A stretch of DNA of 64,000 nucleotides from Clostridia bacterium (GTDB lineage Bacteria > Bacillota > Clostridia > TANB77 > CAG-508). The position numbers and the translations under genes were made by a program. Below the pieces are notes generated by a model that was not told where the DNA came from, searched no databases, and was given only the letters and a program-made list of their open reading frames with translations. This document shows positions 51,584-61,095 of this stretch, one piece after another. The DNA is taken from contig JAGBAJ010000051.1 in assembly GCA_017939755.1 (NCBI GenBank), positions 1 to 64,000 on the forward strand, read 5' to 3'. How positions within the stretch are numbered: position 1 is the first letter of the stretch; each line of letters opens with the position of its first letter.

Positions 51584-51677
51584 CTGAAAATAAAAGGGGA
51601 TGTTGTTAGTAACTGGAGTAATTAATTGTTACTAACTTAGATATAATATAACAATCAAATTTGTCCAGTTTGTGAAC

Positions 51678-53006
51678 TTAAAGTGACTTATTAGAAAAGT
51701 TTTTAAATTTCTTTACAAGTACTATAGAACTTAAAATTACATTTAGAATTTCACTAGAATATAGAATTAAAATATATGCAGTTATTCCATAAATGGGTAT
51801 AAAAGTTTTTATTAAAGATATTGTTACAATTAAATCTATAACGTTAATAACAACAACATATAATTGTGCATCTATGCTCTTTAAAATATTATCTATTACA
51901 TTGTCTATGTAGATATAAATTAGTAGTGGTGATAGAATTTTTAAATAGTAACTAATATGTAGAGTCTTATATAGATGTTGATCTATAGATTTTGCAAATA
52001 AAATAAAGATTATGCAAATTATAATAGAAAAGATGCTTGTTGCAAAAATGCTTGTTTTTGTAATTGAGATGATTTTGTTTAGATACTTTTTTGGATTGTA
52101 CGATGAAATCTTTGGTATAAGTAAATCGCTATATGATTGAATTAAAGTAAATGGAAATAGTATAAGTGAAAGTATAGTAAAATTAATTAAACCATAGTAT
52201 GAGTTAGCTTCTTCATATGTATAGCCATACAGAGCGAGAGCTTGCGGAATAATAGAGACTTTTATAGTCGATAGAGCAGATTTTATATACGTCGTTATTG
52301 CAACTGGCAGAGAAATTCTTAATATTTCTGGTGTGAAAGATTTTTTTGATTTCTTTTGTATATTGAATGAACTGCAAGAACGAATACAATATGTTAACAA
52401 AAAAATAAATGTTATAATATCTGGCAAAACAATACTTATTGTTAGGTTAATAAAAATTTTTCGTATTGATGTAAATTGGTTAAGTTTGTATAATGCAAGC
52501 GTAATTAGAATTTGCATGGCAGTTTCTATTATTTGCGATAGTATAATAATTTTAATTTTTTGAATTGCCATAAGATACCCTGATATACATGATAGTATCG
52601 GAGATAGAACAACAGATATAACCATTAAATAAAGGTTAATTATTAAATATTCGCTAATTGAAATTGTGTTTAGAATATATGAACTAAAGCATATTAATAA
52701 TAGAGCAGATATTACTCCAAAAAATAGGCAGTACTTTAGGCAGTCAATAAGAAGTTTGGGTATATTATGGCAATCACCATATGAGTATTCTTTGGAGACT
52801 AGTCTTGTTGTTGCAAGGTTAATTCCAGAATTAGAAAGAGTATAGAAAAATGCATAGATTGACATTATTATTGACCAACCACCTAAGATATATATTGGTA
52901 AATTATTGGATAGAAACATACTAAACAGCATTGTTGATAATCGCAAAAGAATTGTAAATATGGTAAGTAATACACCATTTTTTATAAAGACGTTAAATAT
53001 TTTCAT
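51678..53006 (-). CDS. Polysaccharide/lipid flippase (MOP family, SpoVB-like)
   Basis: This integral membrane protein of about 442 residues has 12-14 predicted helices. The N-terminal region (LLTIFTILLRLSTMLFSMFLSNN; NSGINLATTRLVSKEYSYGD) resembles SpoVB/MurJ-type MOP flippases, where the GI-A-x-S-x-LV-x-E segment is typical. These proteins flip lipid-linked sugars across the membrane. It may serve spore cortex synthesis or surface polysaccharides; the low number of charged residues and divergence leave this open. Ribosome binding site CCAGGAGTTCAAA on the minus strand. It is divergent from murA. Confidence 0.8.
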   Translation of the reverse strand: MKIFNVFIKNGVLLTIFTILLRLSTMLFSMFLSNNLPIYILGGWSIIMSIYAFFYTLSNSGINLATTRLVSKEYSYGDCHNIPKLLIDCLKYCLFFGVISALLLICFSSYILNTISISEYLIINLYLMVISVVLSPILSCISGYLMAIQKIKIIILSQIIETAMQILITLALYKLNQFTSIRKIFINLTISIVLPDIITFIFLLTYCIRSCSSFNIQKKSKKSFTPEILRISLPVAITTYIKSALSTIKVSIIPQALALYGYTYEEANSYYGLINFTILSLILFPFTLIQSYSDLLIPKISSYNPKKYLNKIISITKTSIFATSIFSIIICIIFILFAKSIDQHLYKTLHISYYLKILSPLLIYIYIDNVIDNILKSIDAQLYVVVINVIDLIVTISLIKTFIPIYGITAYILILYSSEILNVILSSIVLVKKFKNFSNKSL

Positions 53007-53135
53007 TTTGAACTCCTGGTTATATTTGTAAATTATATGATGTATTATTTATTATTATGAAATTTGAAATTCAACTGAACATAAAATCTATAATTACATA
53101 AGATATATCATGACTGATACAAAGGAGTGAGATAA

Positions 53136-54389
53136 ATGAAATCTTATATAATAGAAGGTGGAAGCAAAGTTTGTGGTACAATAAAAGTTAGTGGTTCAAA
53201 AAATGCTGCATTACCAATACTAGCTGCTACTATATTAAATTCTGGAGACAGCAAATTATATAATATTCCAAATATAAGCGATACTAAAAATACTTTAGAA
53301 ATTTTAGGAATTTTGGGTTGCAAGATTAAGCGAAATAGTGGTAAAATAGAGGTCAATTCAAGAAACATGAATAAGTTTGAAATTCCAGAGGAATTAATGC
53401 ATAAAATGCGTTCTACTGTAATTCTTGCAGGAGCAATTTTAGGTAGATTTAAAGAAGTAATATTTACATATCCAGGTGGTTGTGATATAGGGTCACGTCC
53501 AATTGATTTACACATTAATGCTTTCAAAAAGATGGGAATTGAGGTAAAAGAAGAGGCTGGTCGCATTCGATGTAAAACAAACAGAATAATAGGTGCTGAT
53601 ATTAACTTAGATTTTCCAAGCGTAGGAGCAACTGAGAATGTAATGCTAGCAGCAGTACTTGCAGATGGTACAACTACAATCCATAATGCTGCCATGGAAC
53701 CAGAAATCGTAGACTTGGCCACTTTCCTAAAAAAGATGGGAGCAAAAATTGATGGGGCTGGAACAAGCATAATAACAATAAAGGGTGTAACGAAGCTTAC
53801 AAATGTTAACTACAACATAATGCCAGACAGAATAGAAGCAGGAACCTTTTTATGCGTTGCAGCAGCAACTGGAGGAAATGTTACTTTAAAGAATGCAAAC
53901 CCTGGACATCTAAGTGCGGTTATAAATAAATTAGAAGAGTGTGGTTGTACAATTACTACATCAAACAATAGTATACAAATTATTGCTCCTAAAAGATTAA
54001 AACAAATCGAAATCAAAACAATGACTTACCCGGGATTTCCGACAGACATGCAACAGGTTTTTGTTGCAATGCTGTTAAAATCTTCTGGAACGTCAGTTGT
54101 TGTTGAAAACATATTCGAAAGTAGATATAAATATATTTCTGAAATAAGAAAGACAAATGCAAAAATAACTATAGAAGGCAGGTCAGCAATAATTACTGGA
54201 AAAAGAAAGATTACAGCATCAGATATGTGTTGTACTGATTTAAGAGGAGGAGCAGCTATAGTAATTGCAGCCCTTATGGCAAAAGGAAAATCAAGGGTAT
54301 CAAACATAGAGTATATACTAAGGGGATATGAAGATTTTGACAAAAAATTAAATGCAATAGGAGCAAAAATAAAATTAGAGGATTATTAA
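53136..54389 (+). CDS. murA: UDP-N-acetylglucosamine 1-carboxyvinyltransferase
   Basis: This protein of about 417 residues is the first committed enzyme of peptidoglycan synthesis, moving enolpyruvate from PEP to UDP-GlcNAc. Visible landmarks: SGSKNAALPILAA with the catalytic Lys (about 22), the catalytic Cys in YPGGCDIGSRP (about 115), FPTDMQQVFVA and ESRYKYISEI, and DLRGGAAIVIAALMA near the end. The Cys is intact, so fosfomycin sensitivity at the target level is expected. Ribosome binding site AAGGAGTGAGATAA. It heads the division cluster, 57 bases before ftsQ. Confidence 0.97.
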   Translation: MKSYIIEGGSKVCGTIKVSGSKNAALPILAATILNSGDSKLYNIPNISDTKNTLEILGILGCKIKRNSGKIEVNSRNMNKFEIPEELMHKMRSTVILAGAILGRFKEVIFTYPGGCDIGSRPIDLHINAFKKMGIEVKEEAGRIRCKTNRIIGADINLDFPSVGATENVMLAAVLADGTTTIHNAAMEPEIVDLATFLKKMGAKIDGAGTSIITIKGVTKLTNVNYNIMPDRIEAGTFLCVAAATGGNVTLKNANPGHLSAVINKLEECGCTITTSNNSIQIIAPKRLKQIEIKTMTYPGFPTDMQQVFVAMLLKSSGTSVVVENIFESRYKYISEIRKTNAKITIEGRSAIITGKRKITASDMCCTDLRGGAAIVIAALMAKGKSRVSNIEYILRGYEDFDKKLNAIGAKIKLEDY

Positions 54390-54446
54390 ACAATTGTAAC
54401 AATAGTTGCAGTTAAAGTTTATATACATAGGAGGATGAGGGTTTAT

Positions 54447-55490
54447 ATGGCTAAGGGCACAAAAAAAAGAGCTATTATATATTCTAATGTAAAAGAAAAC
54501 AAAAAGTTGGCGGAAGAAAGACAGAAAATAATGCAAAATCAAATTAATTTAGACGATGAAGTCATTATTGGCTTTAACAATTCAGGGAAAAAAGTAACAG
54601 AAAAAAATTCGTTAAGGACCAAAAAGAAAAAAAAACAAAAAGATAATACTATAATCAAGCCTGATAATAATGCCCCAACAAGAAAAAATAAGAGTACCAT
54701 AAACCAAACTAATAAGAATAGTAAAGCTAAAATAAATCCTCAACAAAGAAAGAAAGTGATATTAGTTATTAAAATAATGATTGCTAGTATTATTTTAATA
54801 ACTGCGGTCATAGCGTTTTTAAAATCTCCTATATTTAATATTAAAAATATAGCTATTTCAGTAGAAAACAACAATGCTCTAACAGAATCAGAGATAAATG
54901 CTTTATCTCACATATATGTTGGGCAAAATATGTTTTCAATTAATAAAAAAGAATCAATTAAGAGTTTACAATCAAATCCATATGTTGAAAGCGTAAAAAT
55001 AAGTAGAAAGATTCCATCTCAAATACACATATCAATAGTTGAGCGTAAAATAAAATTTCAGCTTCAAAACGAAAATGATGGAGAATCATATATATACATC
55101 GATAAGCAAGGGTATGCTATAGATAAATCTAATGAAAAGAAAGGTAATTTTGTTGTAACAGGATATAAAACTAAAGAAATAAGATACGGAGAAAAATTAG
55201 AAAATGAAGATTTAGAAGGATTAACAATTGTAATGCAAATTGCTCAAGAAGCACAAAATAATGGAATAATAGATAGTATATCAAAAATTGATATTTCTAA
55301 TCATGATGATTATTTAATATATTTTGATAGTAAAGGAAAAATAGCACATTTAGGTGATGCATCGGCATTAAATTCTAAAGTGGCAAGAATAAAAAAAATC
55401 ATGGAAATTGAACAAGATTATGCTGGAGAAATATTTGTAAATGTTGATTTAAATAATGGAGAGTATCCATATTTTAGAGAAAGTGTATAA
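54447..55490 (+). CDS. ftsQ: Cell division protein FtsQ/DivIB
   Basis: This protein of about 347 residues is a bitopic membrane protein. A long basic cytoplasmic region (RTKKKKKQKD; KAKINPQQRKK) is followed by one transmembrane helix (about 105-124). A POTRA domain begins FNIKNIAISVENNNALTESEI with SNPYVESVKISRKIPSQIHI, and a beta domain follows. FtsQ/DivIB connects the early and late divisome. The cytoplasmic part of about 100 residues is long. ATG 54447 is chosen since AGGAGG precedes it by twelve bases; ATG 54435 lies against that site. It lies between murA and the DUF881 genes, as in other Firmicutes. Confidence 0.87.
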   Translation: MAKGTKKRAIIYSNVKENKKLAEERQKIMQNQINLDDEVIIGFNNSGKKVTEKNSLRTKKKKKQKDNTIIKPDNNAPTRKNKSTINQTNKNSKAKINPQQRKKVILVIKIMIASIILITAVIAFLKSPIFNIKNIAISVENNNALTESEINALSHIYVGQNMFSINKKESIKSLQSNPYVESVKISRKIPSQIHISIVERKIKFQLQNENDGESYIYIDKQGYAIDKSNEKKGNFVVTGYKTKEIRYGEKLENEDLEGLTIVMQIAQEAQNNGIIDSISKIDISNHDDYLIYFDSKGKIAHLGDASALNSKVARIKKIMEIEQDYAGEIFVNVDLNNGEYPYFRESV

Positions 55491-55496
55491 GGAGAA

Positions 55497-55749
55497 AGTG
55501 TGATAGATAATTGATTTTCCGATAATGCATTGCACGCAAATTTTCCTTGAAAATATGGCGTGCGAACATCGATTAGCCGTGCAAATGAAATCAAGATAGC
55601 TGTGCGAATGAAATGAGCTACAGATATCTTATGCAAAGCTAAGTTACGGATAATACATACACAGGAAATACGTGGCATGAAAAGTAATCTAAAATGCCAA
55701 ATAATATTAATCACGCCACTTTTGTTCTAAAAGGAATGGAGGTTATATG
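55497..55749 (+). repeat. Repeated 5' leader element, copy D, with nested Q and R modules
   Basis: The 5' module AGTGTGATAGATAATTGA (55497-55514) and the 3' module CTAAAAGGAATGGAGGTTA (from 55727) enclose about 210 bases. These hold a Q module (55524-55564), two direct repeats GTGC[AG]AATGAAAT (about 55577-55619) and an R module (55666-55729). The ribosome binding site of the first DUF881 gene is in the 3' module. Confidence 0.85.
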
Positions 55750-56430
55750 AAGCTAATAGGTAAGCCTTTAATTTTAGGAGTAATATTTTTATTGCTATCA
55801 TTTGCAATAACAGTACAAGTTAGAATTACTAATAGCAGTGAGTCTGAAGCATCACAAGAAAAAGTACTATCAGGATTAAAAGATGAAATATTTAGACTAA
55901 ATGGTAATAATGAAAAACTAATAGAAAGCCTTGATAGTGTTGAGGAAAAGTTAGAGAAAGTTAGAAGCGAAGCAGCAGAAAAAGATTCGTCAAATGTTGA
56001 GAAAAGTGAATTAATAAAAAAGTATACAATAATAGATGGGAGAACAGAGGTAAAAGGACAAGGTATCATTATTAGATATTATCCAAGTGAATATTCTGGG
56101 TCGGGTATTAAAATTGGAAATGCAGATATTACAAAAGATTTAGTAGATATTGTAAATGAACTGAAAAATGCAGGAGCGGAAGCAATTGCAGTAAATGATA
56201 TTAGGATAACTAATACTTCATCAATTGAAATGGAAAAAAATGTTATAGTAGTTGATGGGCAAAGAATATCAAGGCCATATATTATTAAATCAATAGGAAA
56301 ATCAGATACAATGAATAGTAGTTTGATAAGACCAGGAGGCACTATTGAACTTATAAAAAATGATAGAGCAAAAATAGAGCTTGCTATTAGCAAAGAAGTT
56401 AGGATTCCAAAAGCTCCAACTATCCAATAA
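55747..56430 (+). CDS. DUF881 family protein, first of three
   Basis: This protein of about 227 residues has an N-terminal transmembrane helix (about 8-26), a coiled coil (about 33-80) and a C-terminal DUF881 domain: GQGIIIRYYPSEYSG, LVDIVNELKNAGAEAIAVNDIRITNTSS, then ISRPYIIKSIGKSDTM. DUF881 proteins (YlxW/YlxX in Bacillus) lie next to division genes and probably take part in the divisome or envelope, but their function is unknown. It follows ftsQ and belongs with two similar genes. Ribosome binding site TGGAGGTTAT comes from the repeated leader. Confidence 0.88.
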   Translation: MKLIGKPLILGVIFLLLSFAITVQVRITNSSESEASQEKVLSGLKDEIFRLNGNNEKLIESLDSVEEKLEKVRSEAAEKDSSNVEKSELIKKYTIIDGRTEVKGQGIIIRYYPSEYSGSGIKIGNADITKDLVDIVNELKNAGAEAIAVNDIRITNTSSIEMEKNVIVVDGQRISRPYIIKSIGKSDTMNSSLIRPGGTIELIKNDRAKIELAISKEVRIPKAPTIQ

Positions 56431-56443
56431 AAGAGGTGATTAG

Positions 56444-57136
56444 ATGGAAAAAAAATCAAAAAAAATAGCTATTTCGCTGGGTATACTATCAATGTTAGTA
56501 ACATCTGGAATAATTATGCAGTATAGAGCAATTAAAGCTGCAAATCTAGATGGTTTAATATTGCTTACAGACACTAATTTAAAAAAGTCTATATTACAAT
56601 GGAATGAAAAATATGAAGATTCAAATAAAAAGTTAAAGAATACAGATGAAAAATTAGACGAATTAAGAAAAAATGTAGCTGATATGCAACAGGATGAAAA
56701 TATTCAGAAGAATATTGAAAAATACAAAGAAATATTAGGAATGACCGATGTGAACGGTCAAGGCGTTGTGGTATCTGTTGCAGATAATAATGAAAATTTT
56801 CAAAATTCATTTTCAAGTATAAATACATCTAATTATTTAGTACATGATGGTAATCTTGTCGCTATAGTTAATGAATTAAAAGCTGCTGGTGCCGAAGCAA
56901 TATCAATAAATGATAAAAGAATAACAAATTTCACAGCAATTACTTGTGCAGGAAATGTGATTCAAGTTAATGGAGAAAAAGTAGGTAGTCCATTTATTGT
57001 AAAAGCTATAGGTCCTAAAGATCTTTTATATGGAGAGCTAACAAAAAATGGAGGAACACTATATAAGTTAAAGAAATATGGTGTAATTACCGAAATAAAT
57101 AAAAGTGATAATATTGAAATTTCAAAGAATTTATAG
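56444..57136 (+). CDS. DUF881 family protein, second of three
   Basis: This protein of about 230 residues is a paralogue of the preceding one: transmembrane helix (about 8-26), coiled coil (about 45-80) and DUF881 with DVNGQGVVVSVADN, LVAIVNELKAAGAEAISINDKRITNFTA and GSPFIVKAIGPKD. There is an inserted Asn/Ser-rich loop before the central motif (NENFQNSFSSINTSN). It follows the first copy by 13 bases. Ribosome binding site AAGAGGTGATTAG. Function unknown as for the family. Confidence 0.88.
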   Translation: MEKKSKKIAISLGILSMLVTSGIIMQYRAIKAANLDGLILLTDTNLKKSILQWNEKYEDSNKKLKNTDEKLDELRKNVADMQQDENIQKNIEKYKEILGMTDVNGQGVVVSVADNNENFQNSFSSINTSNYLVHDGNLVAIVNELKAAGAEAISINDKRITNFTAITCAGNVIQVNGEKVGSPFIVKAIGPKDLLYGELTKNGGTLYKLKKYGVITEINKSDNIEISKNL

Positions 57137-57165
57137 TATCTTATCTAAAGGAAACGAGGTTTATA

Positions 57166-57870
57166 ATGAATAAAGAAAAGATAAAAATTTCAATTGTTTT
57201 GTGTATTGTATCAATTTTTCTAGTCAGTTTAATGGGGGTTCAAATAAAAACAATAAAGAAAACAGATATAACTGCATTAGAAACAATGCAAGAAGATGAG
57301 TTAAGAAATGAAATAATTAGTTTAAAAGAGAAAAATGATGAAATACAAGCAAAAATCTCCGAAAATGAAGAGAAAATAAAAGAATATACAGAAACTCTAG
57401 ATAACAATCAAAAGATAACAGAATTGTTAAACAATGAAGTAAATGAATATCAGGAGAAAATAGGTTTAACAGATGTAACTGGTAGTGGAGTTATTATTAC
57501 TTTAACCGATACTGATGAACAAGCATATGGTTATAGTAATTTAGTAGACTTCGTAAACGAATTGAAATATGCAGGTGCAACAGCTATTTCCATAAATGAT
57601 TATAGAATTATAACAACAACAGAAATTGTAGAAATTTCAAAAAAATATATATTACTAAATGGAGACCAAAGAATTTCTTCACCATATGTAATAAAAGCTG
57701 TTGGAGACAAAGATAAAATGCTAGAGGTATTTAATCTAAAGGATGAAGGTTATATAGATTTATATAGAGATGCAGGTTATGAGATTAAAATTGAAGGGAC
57801 TGATAGTGTAACTATAAATAAATACGATAAGGAAATTAATTTTGAATATATAGAAAAAGGAGAGGATTAA
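57166..57870 (+). CDS. DUF881 family protein, third of three
   Basis: This protein of about 234 residues, the third paralogue, has a transmembrane helix (about 9-27), a Glu/Lys-rich coiled coil (about 40-95) and DUF881: DVTGSGVIITLTDTD, LVDFVNELKYAGATAISINDYRI and SSPYVIKAVGDKDKM. Its coiled coil is the longest of the three. It lies one base before the small basic protein gene, so the two are translationally coupled. Ribosome binding site AACGAGGTTTATA. Confidence 0.88.
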   Translation: MNKEKIKISIVLCIVSIFLVSLMGVQIKTIKKTDITALETMQEDELRNEIISLKEKNDEIQAKISENEEKIKEYTETLDNNQKITELLNNEVNEYQEKIGLTDVTGSGVIITLTDTDEQAYGYSNLVDFVNELKYAGATAISINDYRIITTTEIVEISKKYILLNGDQRISSPYVIKAVGDKDKMLEVFNLKDEGYIDLYRDAGYEIKIEGTDSVTINKYDKEINFEYIEKGED

Positions 57871-57871
57871 T

Positions 57872-58270
57872 ATGGTATACATAGCGATTATATTTGGATG
57901 TATAATAGGCGCATTCATAGGAAACTTTGCACCAATGATTTCGTATACATATTCAGAATATTTAGCAATTGCAATAGTTGCGGCCTTAGATACAATTTTT
58001 GGTGGAATAGTTGCATCTATAAATAAGAACTTTAACATGGGTGTATTTATTTCGGGATTCTTGGGTAATGCAATACTATCTATTTTATTAGCTTATCTTG
58101 GTTCAAGGTTAAATGTGGATATATACCTTGCAGCGATATTTGTATTTGTGGGAAGAATATTCTTTAACTTAGGAGTGATACGTAGATATTATTTGGAAAA
58201 GTGTACTAATTTTTTTAAGGAAAGAAAAAAGAAAAATAACAAAAAGACCGAAAAAATGACACAAAAATAG
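57872..58270 (+). CDS. sbp: Small basic protein (Sbp, DUF1290)
   Basis: This membrane protein of about 132 residues has three to four hydrophobic segments. The family pattern is visible: IIFGCIIGAFIGNFAPMISYTYSEYLAIAIVAALDTIFGGI, NFNMGVFISGFLGNAILSILLAYLG and a basic tail KCTNFFKERKKKNNKKTEK. DUF1290 small basic proteins lie between DUF881 genes and ftsA in many Firmicutes; function is not known. Ribosome binding site AAAAGGAGAGGATTAAT. Last gene before the ftsA promoter region. Confidence 0.9.
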   Translation: MVYIAIIFGCIIGAFIGNFAPMISYTYSEYLAIAIVAALDTIFGGIVASINKNFNMGVFISGFLGNAILSILLAYLGSRLNVDIYLAAIFVFVGRIFFNLGVIRRYYLEKCTNFFKERKKKNNKKTEKMTQK

Positions 58271-58323
58271 GCGTTTAGTCATTATTACAAAAATGTTACG
58301 GCAATGTTACAAAAATATAACAA

Positions 58324-58358
58324 TTGGTATTGACAATTTTTGTGAAATATAATATTCT
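58324..58358 (+). promoter_or_regulatory. Candidate promoter of ftsAZ
   Basis: Two overlapping fits: TTGGTA (58324-58329) with TATAAT (58348-58353, spacer 18), or consensus TTGACA (58330-58335) with TATTCT (58353-58358, spacer 17). Either lies about 50-60 bases before the ftsA start. Confidence 0.5.
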
Positions 58359-58409
58359 TATGCATGTATAGTGCATATATAAAAAGAGTTGTAAATGGAG
58401 GAGTTAACC

Positions 58410-59639
58410 TTGGCTGTTGGAGATATAATTGTAGGTATGGATATAGGTACTTCAAAAGTTAGTCTCGTTATAGGAGAAGTCAATAATTTTGGACAAATAG
58501 AGACAATTTGCAGTACAAGTAACATATGCAATGGAATTAAAAAGGGAAAAATAGTAAATGAAGAAGAAGTTATTAAAACTATAATTAAAACATTAGAGGA
58601 TGCAGAAGCAGATTCTAATTTAAAAATAAATTCAGCATACATAACAATATATGGAAAAGATGTAACAATTGTGCAAAATAGTATTACTAAGGAAGTAAAA
58701 GATAGATATTCTGGAATATCAGCCAAAGATATATCATCTGCTATTATGCAGGCAAAGGATATTGATGTACCAGAAGGCAAAACGATTATAGATATTGTTG
58801 CAGAGAAATTTATATTAGATGATGGAAAAATAACTTCAGACCCAATTGGTAGTTTTTGCTCTTCGTTTACACTAAAAGCACAGATTGTTTTGGCTAATAA
58901 AGAGTATATTAGACAAATACATAATATATTTAGAAAAGCAGACTTAGAAATAGATGGAATCGTTCCTATAACATTAGCGGAGAAGAATGTTGTACTAGAT
59001 ACAAATGAATTAAATGATAATGTTATGATACTTGACATTGGTGCAGGTAACACAGAAATCGGTGTGTTTGAAGGTTCCGAATTTATATATACAAATACAA
59101 TTCCTCTCGGAGGAGATAATATAACAAACGATATTGCACTAGTATTAAATATAAGCCAAGAAGAAGCAGATAAATTAAAAAAACAATATGGGCTTGCAAT
59201 GAAATCATACATAGACAATGACAATGACATAACACTTAATACATGCAAGGACGAAAGTAGAAGCAGAGTCATAAAAAGCTCAGAGCTTATCGAAATAATA
59301 GAGGCCAGAGTCGAAGAGATTTTTAAGCTCATTAACGATGACATTTCAATGCAAGGAGTAAAGCAAAGAATTAATAGTGTTGTTCTTACGGGACAAGGTA
59401 TAGTTAATATAAGCAAGAGCGATGTCGCAGGAAAAGTAATATTAAATATACCAGTTAAAATTTCTACAGGAAGAATGGTAAGTACAATAAGACCTGGATA
59501 TAGAACAGCATATGCATTAGTAAGGTATGTAGCATCAAGGCAATATGCAAAAAATGTATCAAGTAGCATTGATACACATTCAGAAAAAAGTGTTGTAAAA
59601 GTAATATTAGAGAAAATTAAGGATTTTTTCTACTCATAA
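58410..59639 (+). CDS. ftsA: Cell division protein FtsA
   Basis: This actin-like ATPase of about 409 residues anchors FtsZ to the membrane. Phosphate 1 motif VGMDIGTSKVSLVIGE is at the start, ILDIGAGNTEIGVFEGSEF forms phosphate 2, and VVLTGQGIVNISKSD the adenosine site. The C-terminus ends in an amphipathic KVILEKIKDFFYS that should bind the membrane. The start is taken as TTG 58410: GGAGGAG ends seven bases before it, while the in-frame ATG at 58395 overlaps that site. It lies 67 bases before ftsZ. Confidence 0.95.
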   Translation: MAVGDIIVGMDIGTSKVSLVIGEVNNFGQIETICSTSNICNGIKKGKIVNEEEVIKTIIKTLEDAEADSNLKINSAYITIYGKDVTIVQNSITKEVKDRYSGISAKDISSAIMQAKDIDVPEGKTIIDIVAEKFILDDGKITSDPIGSFCSSFTLKAQIVLANKEYIRQIHNIFRKADLEIDGIVPITLAEKNVVLDTNELNDNVMILDIGAGNTEIGVFEGSEFIYTNTIPLGGDNITNDIALVLNISQEEADKLKKQYGLAMKSYIDNDNDITLNTCKDESRSRVIKSSELIEIIEARVEEIFKLINDDISMQGVKQRINSVVLTGQGIVNISKSDVAGKVILNIPVKISTGRMVSTIRPGYRTAYALVRYVASRQYAKNVSSSIDTHSEKSVVKVILEKIKDFFYS

Positions 59640-59706
59640 AAAAGAAAGAGCAAAAGCTCAAAAAGGATGTTATTAATTTTAATTTATAAATAGGGAGGAA
59701 GACATT

Positions 59707-60834
59707 ATGATAATGGATAGCGCAGAGGAAAGTGGAATAATGATAGACGGAACAGCCACAATCAAGGTTATTGGTGTAGGTGGAGGCGGAACAAACGCCG
59801 TAAATAGAATGGTTGATTCTGGAATTAGAGGAGTAGAATTCGTAGCAGTTAATACAGATAGACAAGCTTTAATATTATCAAAAGCAGCATCAAAAATTCA
59901 AATTGGTGAAAAAATAACAAGAGGTTTAGGTGCAGGAGCAAATCCTGATATTGGTGCACAAGCTGCTGAAGAAAGCAAATCAGAAATTACAGAAGCTCTT
60001 AGAGGAGCAGATATGGTATTTGTTACTGCCGGAATGGGTGGAGGAACAGGTACAGGTGCAGCTCCAATAGTTGCACAATGTGCTAAGGAAATGGGAATAT
60101 TAACAATAGGAGTTGTTACAAAACCATTTACATTCGAAGGTAAAAAAAGATTATCTCAAGCTGATAGAGGAATCGAAAGCTTAAAAGGTAAGGTAGATAC
60201 ATTAGTAGTAATTCCAAATGATAAATTATTACAAATTATTGATAGAAAGACATCAATTGTTGAAGCATTCAAGATGGCTGATGACGTATTAAGACAAGGT
60301 GTACAAGGTATATCAGACTTAATTGCTGTGCCAGGACTTGTAAACTTAGACTTTGCAGATGTTAAAACAATCATGTTAAATACAGGTATTGCACATATGG
60401 GAATTGGTAGAGCATCAGGTGAGTCAAGAGCAGAAGATGCAGCTAAGCAAGCCATATCAAATCCATTACTTGAAAGTTCAATCGAAGGAGCAAGAGGAGT
60501 TATTATTAATATCACTGGTGGATCTAACTTAGGATTACATGAAGTTAATACTGCAGCAGAAATAGTACAACGCAGTGCAGATCCAGAAGCAAATATCATC
60601 TTCGGTGCTGTTATAGACGAGAGCATTGATGAGGACATTGTTATTACAGTTATTGCAACAGGTTTTGATAATGATCCTAAGCCAACAATTGGATCAATTC
60701 AATCTGCAAGTCAAGTTGCAAAACCATGGGAACAAAAAGCAGCTTCTATTCCAGCTAAACCAGAGGTTGGAGTTAATCCAAGTGATTTAGATATTCCATC
60801 ATTCTTGAGAAAGAAAAATGGAAATAAACAATAA
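59707..60834 (+). CDS. ftsZ: Cell division protein FtsZ
   Basis: This tubulin-like GTPase of about 375 residues assembles into the Z ring. Motifs: [17 protein letters not shown], the tubulin signature [10 protein letters not shown] (about 110), NxDFADVKT synergy loop region [10 protein letters not shown], and a C-terminal peptide [11 protein letters not shown] that binds FtsA and other partners. Length is normal. Ribosome binding site AGGGAGGAAGACATT. A strong terminator follows. Confidence 0.98.
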   Translation: MIMDSAEESGIMIDGTATIKVIGVGGGGTNAVNRMVDSGIRGVEFVAVNTDRQALILSKAASKIQIGEKITRGLGAGANPDIGAQAAEESKSEITEALRGADMVFVTAGMGGGTGTGAAPIVAQCAKEMGILTIGVVTKPFTFEGKKRLSQADRGIESLKGKVDTLVVIPNDKLLQIIDRKTSIVEAFKMADDVLRQGVQGISDLIAVPGLVNLDFADVKTIMLNTGIAHMGIGRASGESRAEDAAKQAISNPLLESSIEGARGVIINITGGSNLGLHEVNTAAEIVQRSADPEANIIFGAVIDESIDEDIVITVIATGFDNDPKPTIGSIQSASQVAKPWEQKAASIPAKPEVGVNPSDLDIPSFLRKKNGNKQ

Positions 60835-60860
60835 TATGTCAAAAATATAAATAATAAGAA

Positions 60861-60897
60861 AGAAATAATCTATGTATGTAGATTATTTCTTTTTTTC
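60861..60897 (+). terminator. Terminator of ftsAZ
   Basis: AGAAATAATCTA pairs perfectly with TAGATTATTTCT over six bases, followed by six more T. Confidence 0.9.
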
Positions 60898-60908
60898 GTA
60901 TGCACGTT

Positions 60909-60941
60909 TTGACAGATTTTTCTCTATAGGTACGATAAAAT
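60909..60941 (+). promoter_or_regulatory. Candidate spoIIG-type promoter with long spacer
   Basis: TTGACA (60909-60914) and TAAAAT (60936-60941) are separated by 21 bases. In Bacillus the spoIIG promoter has an unusually long spacer and needs Spo0A~P. The -35 region here overlaps a Spo0A-box-like TTTGACA. Its distance to spoIIGA and the hairpin in between reduce confidence. Confidence 0.35.
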
Positions 60942-60998
60942 ATATTACATCAATGAATTGCTGTATGATTACTATATAGACTAAAAGTAAAATAAGCC

Positions 60999-61095
60999 GT
61001 AAAGATAGAGAATATTAAATTTTATTACACTCCTCGGCTGTCGCTATTCGCTTGGCATTCGTCGTTCCATAAAATTTAATATTCTCTATCTTTAC
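60999..61095. repeat. Long inverted-repeat element, 27-bp perfect arms
   Basis: GTAAAGATAGAGAATATTAA... (60999-61025) is an exact reverse complement of 61069-61095. The 43-base loop is richer in G+C (CTCGGCTGTCGCTATTCGC...). It lies between the ftsZ terminator and spoIIGA. Confidence 0.88.

Noticed and set aside
53144-53770. 208-residue frame antisense to murA
   Set aside because: Shadow of a highly conserved gene, no ribosome binding site.
58358-59569. 403-residue frame antisense to ftsA
   Set aside because: The ftsA frame has clear family motifs and a binding site; the antisense frame is a low-complexity Ser/Ile/Leu-rich shadow.
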